This document shows positions 63,712-64,000 of a DNA stretch of 64,000 nt, in pieces. The position numbers and the translations under genes were made by a program. The DNA lies in the NCBI RefSeq assembly GCF_030035675.1, contig NC_084489.1, forward strand, positions 35,858,001-35,922,000. Reading direction: 5' to 3'. The first letter of the stretch is position 1. The number at the start of each line of letters is the position of its first letter. Source of the stretch: Rhineura floridana (taxonomy: Eukaryota; Chordata; Lepidosauria; Squamata; Rhineuridae). The notes below the pieces were generated by a model that did not search any database, was not told where the DNA came from, and saw only the letters and a list, made by a program, of their open reading frames with translations.

Positions 63712-64000
63712 TTGCTACTCTTACGAGTGCTTGGCTAACCCCACTCTGGTTCATGTGGAGTCGAAGGGGTGGCAAGGCCCTGGAGCATTCTGGACTATAA
63801 TTCCCACCCCACACCCCCTGTTTTCTGACTTGTTGTGCATTCCTGCAGTACTGTGATATGAGGCTAGAAGCAAGGCCGTTCTGTGGGCAACTAAAATAAC
63901 CAAAAGAAACTGAAATAAATGTTATCTTCTTCCTTGGGAGGCTTCAAGCTCAGCAGAAGAATCTCATGGTTCAAAGAAAGCATTAGAAAGTAGCCTGAGT
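63712..64000. other. unassigned sequence at right edge
   Basis: No gene is recognised. The upstream end of the antisense L2 may lie here in a form too diverged to read. Confidence 0.4.

Noticed and set aside
1-64000. CRISPR arrays, operons or other prokaryotic systems
   Set aside because: Introns, LINEs, SINEs and microsatellites show a vertebrate genome. The tandem repeats lack a repeat-spacer pattern.

Overview
This window looks like a nuclear genomic segment of a squamate reptile, most likely a lizard. The evidence is the repeat set: CR1 LINEs ending in TTCTTATG repeats, L2 LINEs, an L1 ORF1 element, RTE-BovB-like tails, tRNA SINEs with CR1-like or L2-like tails, many short palindromic hAT elements, a Gmr1-like LTR retrotransposon and a tyrosine-recombinase retroelement. 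All identifications are by eye from the sequence and remembered families. No database was searched.

Host genes are few. The one confident gene is VMO1 (vitelline membrane outer layer protein 1) on the + strand, three coding exons at 19708-19908, 20013-20128 and 23314-23617, encoding a secreted protein of about 206 residues. A possible terminal exon of an unrecognised upstream gene lies at 1524-1589, with a polyadenylation signal at 2029-2034.

Layout: 1-5760 mostly unique sequence with small LINE/SINE tails. 5761-7691 is an ORF1-only LINE-1 (HAL1-like) on the - strand with a perfect 16-bp target duplication. 8260-9765 holds a foldback repeat and a purine-rich minisatellite. 9916-17945 is a MITE followed by an almost complete L2 LINE with tandem 5' monomers, cut cleanly by a CR1 LINE at 13474-17341. 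18333-23725 holds a hAT element, a SINE and VMO1, whose long second intron contains nested palindromes. 28312-31016 is a second CR1 copy, about 98-99% identical to the first. 31-36.6 kb is repeat debris, including a hAT element with exact 8-bp duplications. 36679-57625 is a set of nested insertions. 57.8-64 kb holds an old antisense L2 split by a composite insertion that includes a decayed hAT transposase gene.

The main structure is the 21-kb nest. A gamma-like endogenous retrovirus (546-bp LTRs, proline-tRNA-type primer site, 4-bp target duplication, percomORF-like envelope) is interrupted near the start of gag by a Gmr1-like LTR element (TG...CA LTRs, 5-bp duplication). The 3' LTR of that element is interrupted by a tyrosine-recombinase retroelement with an SGNH hydrolase gene. 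Inside that lies a tRNA SINE, and inside the SINE a 3.6-kb hAT element with an exact 8-bp duplication. Each junction can be read directly, so the order of insertion is fixed. The retroviral and LTR elements are broken fossils.
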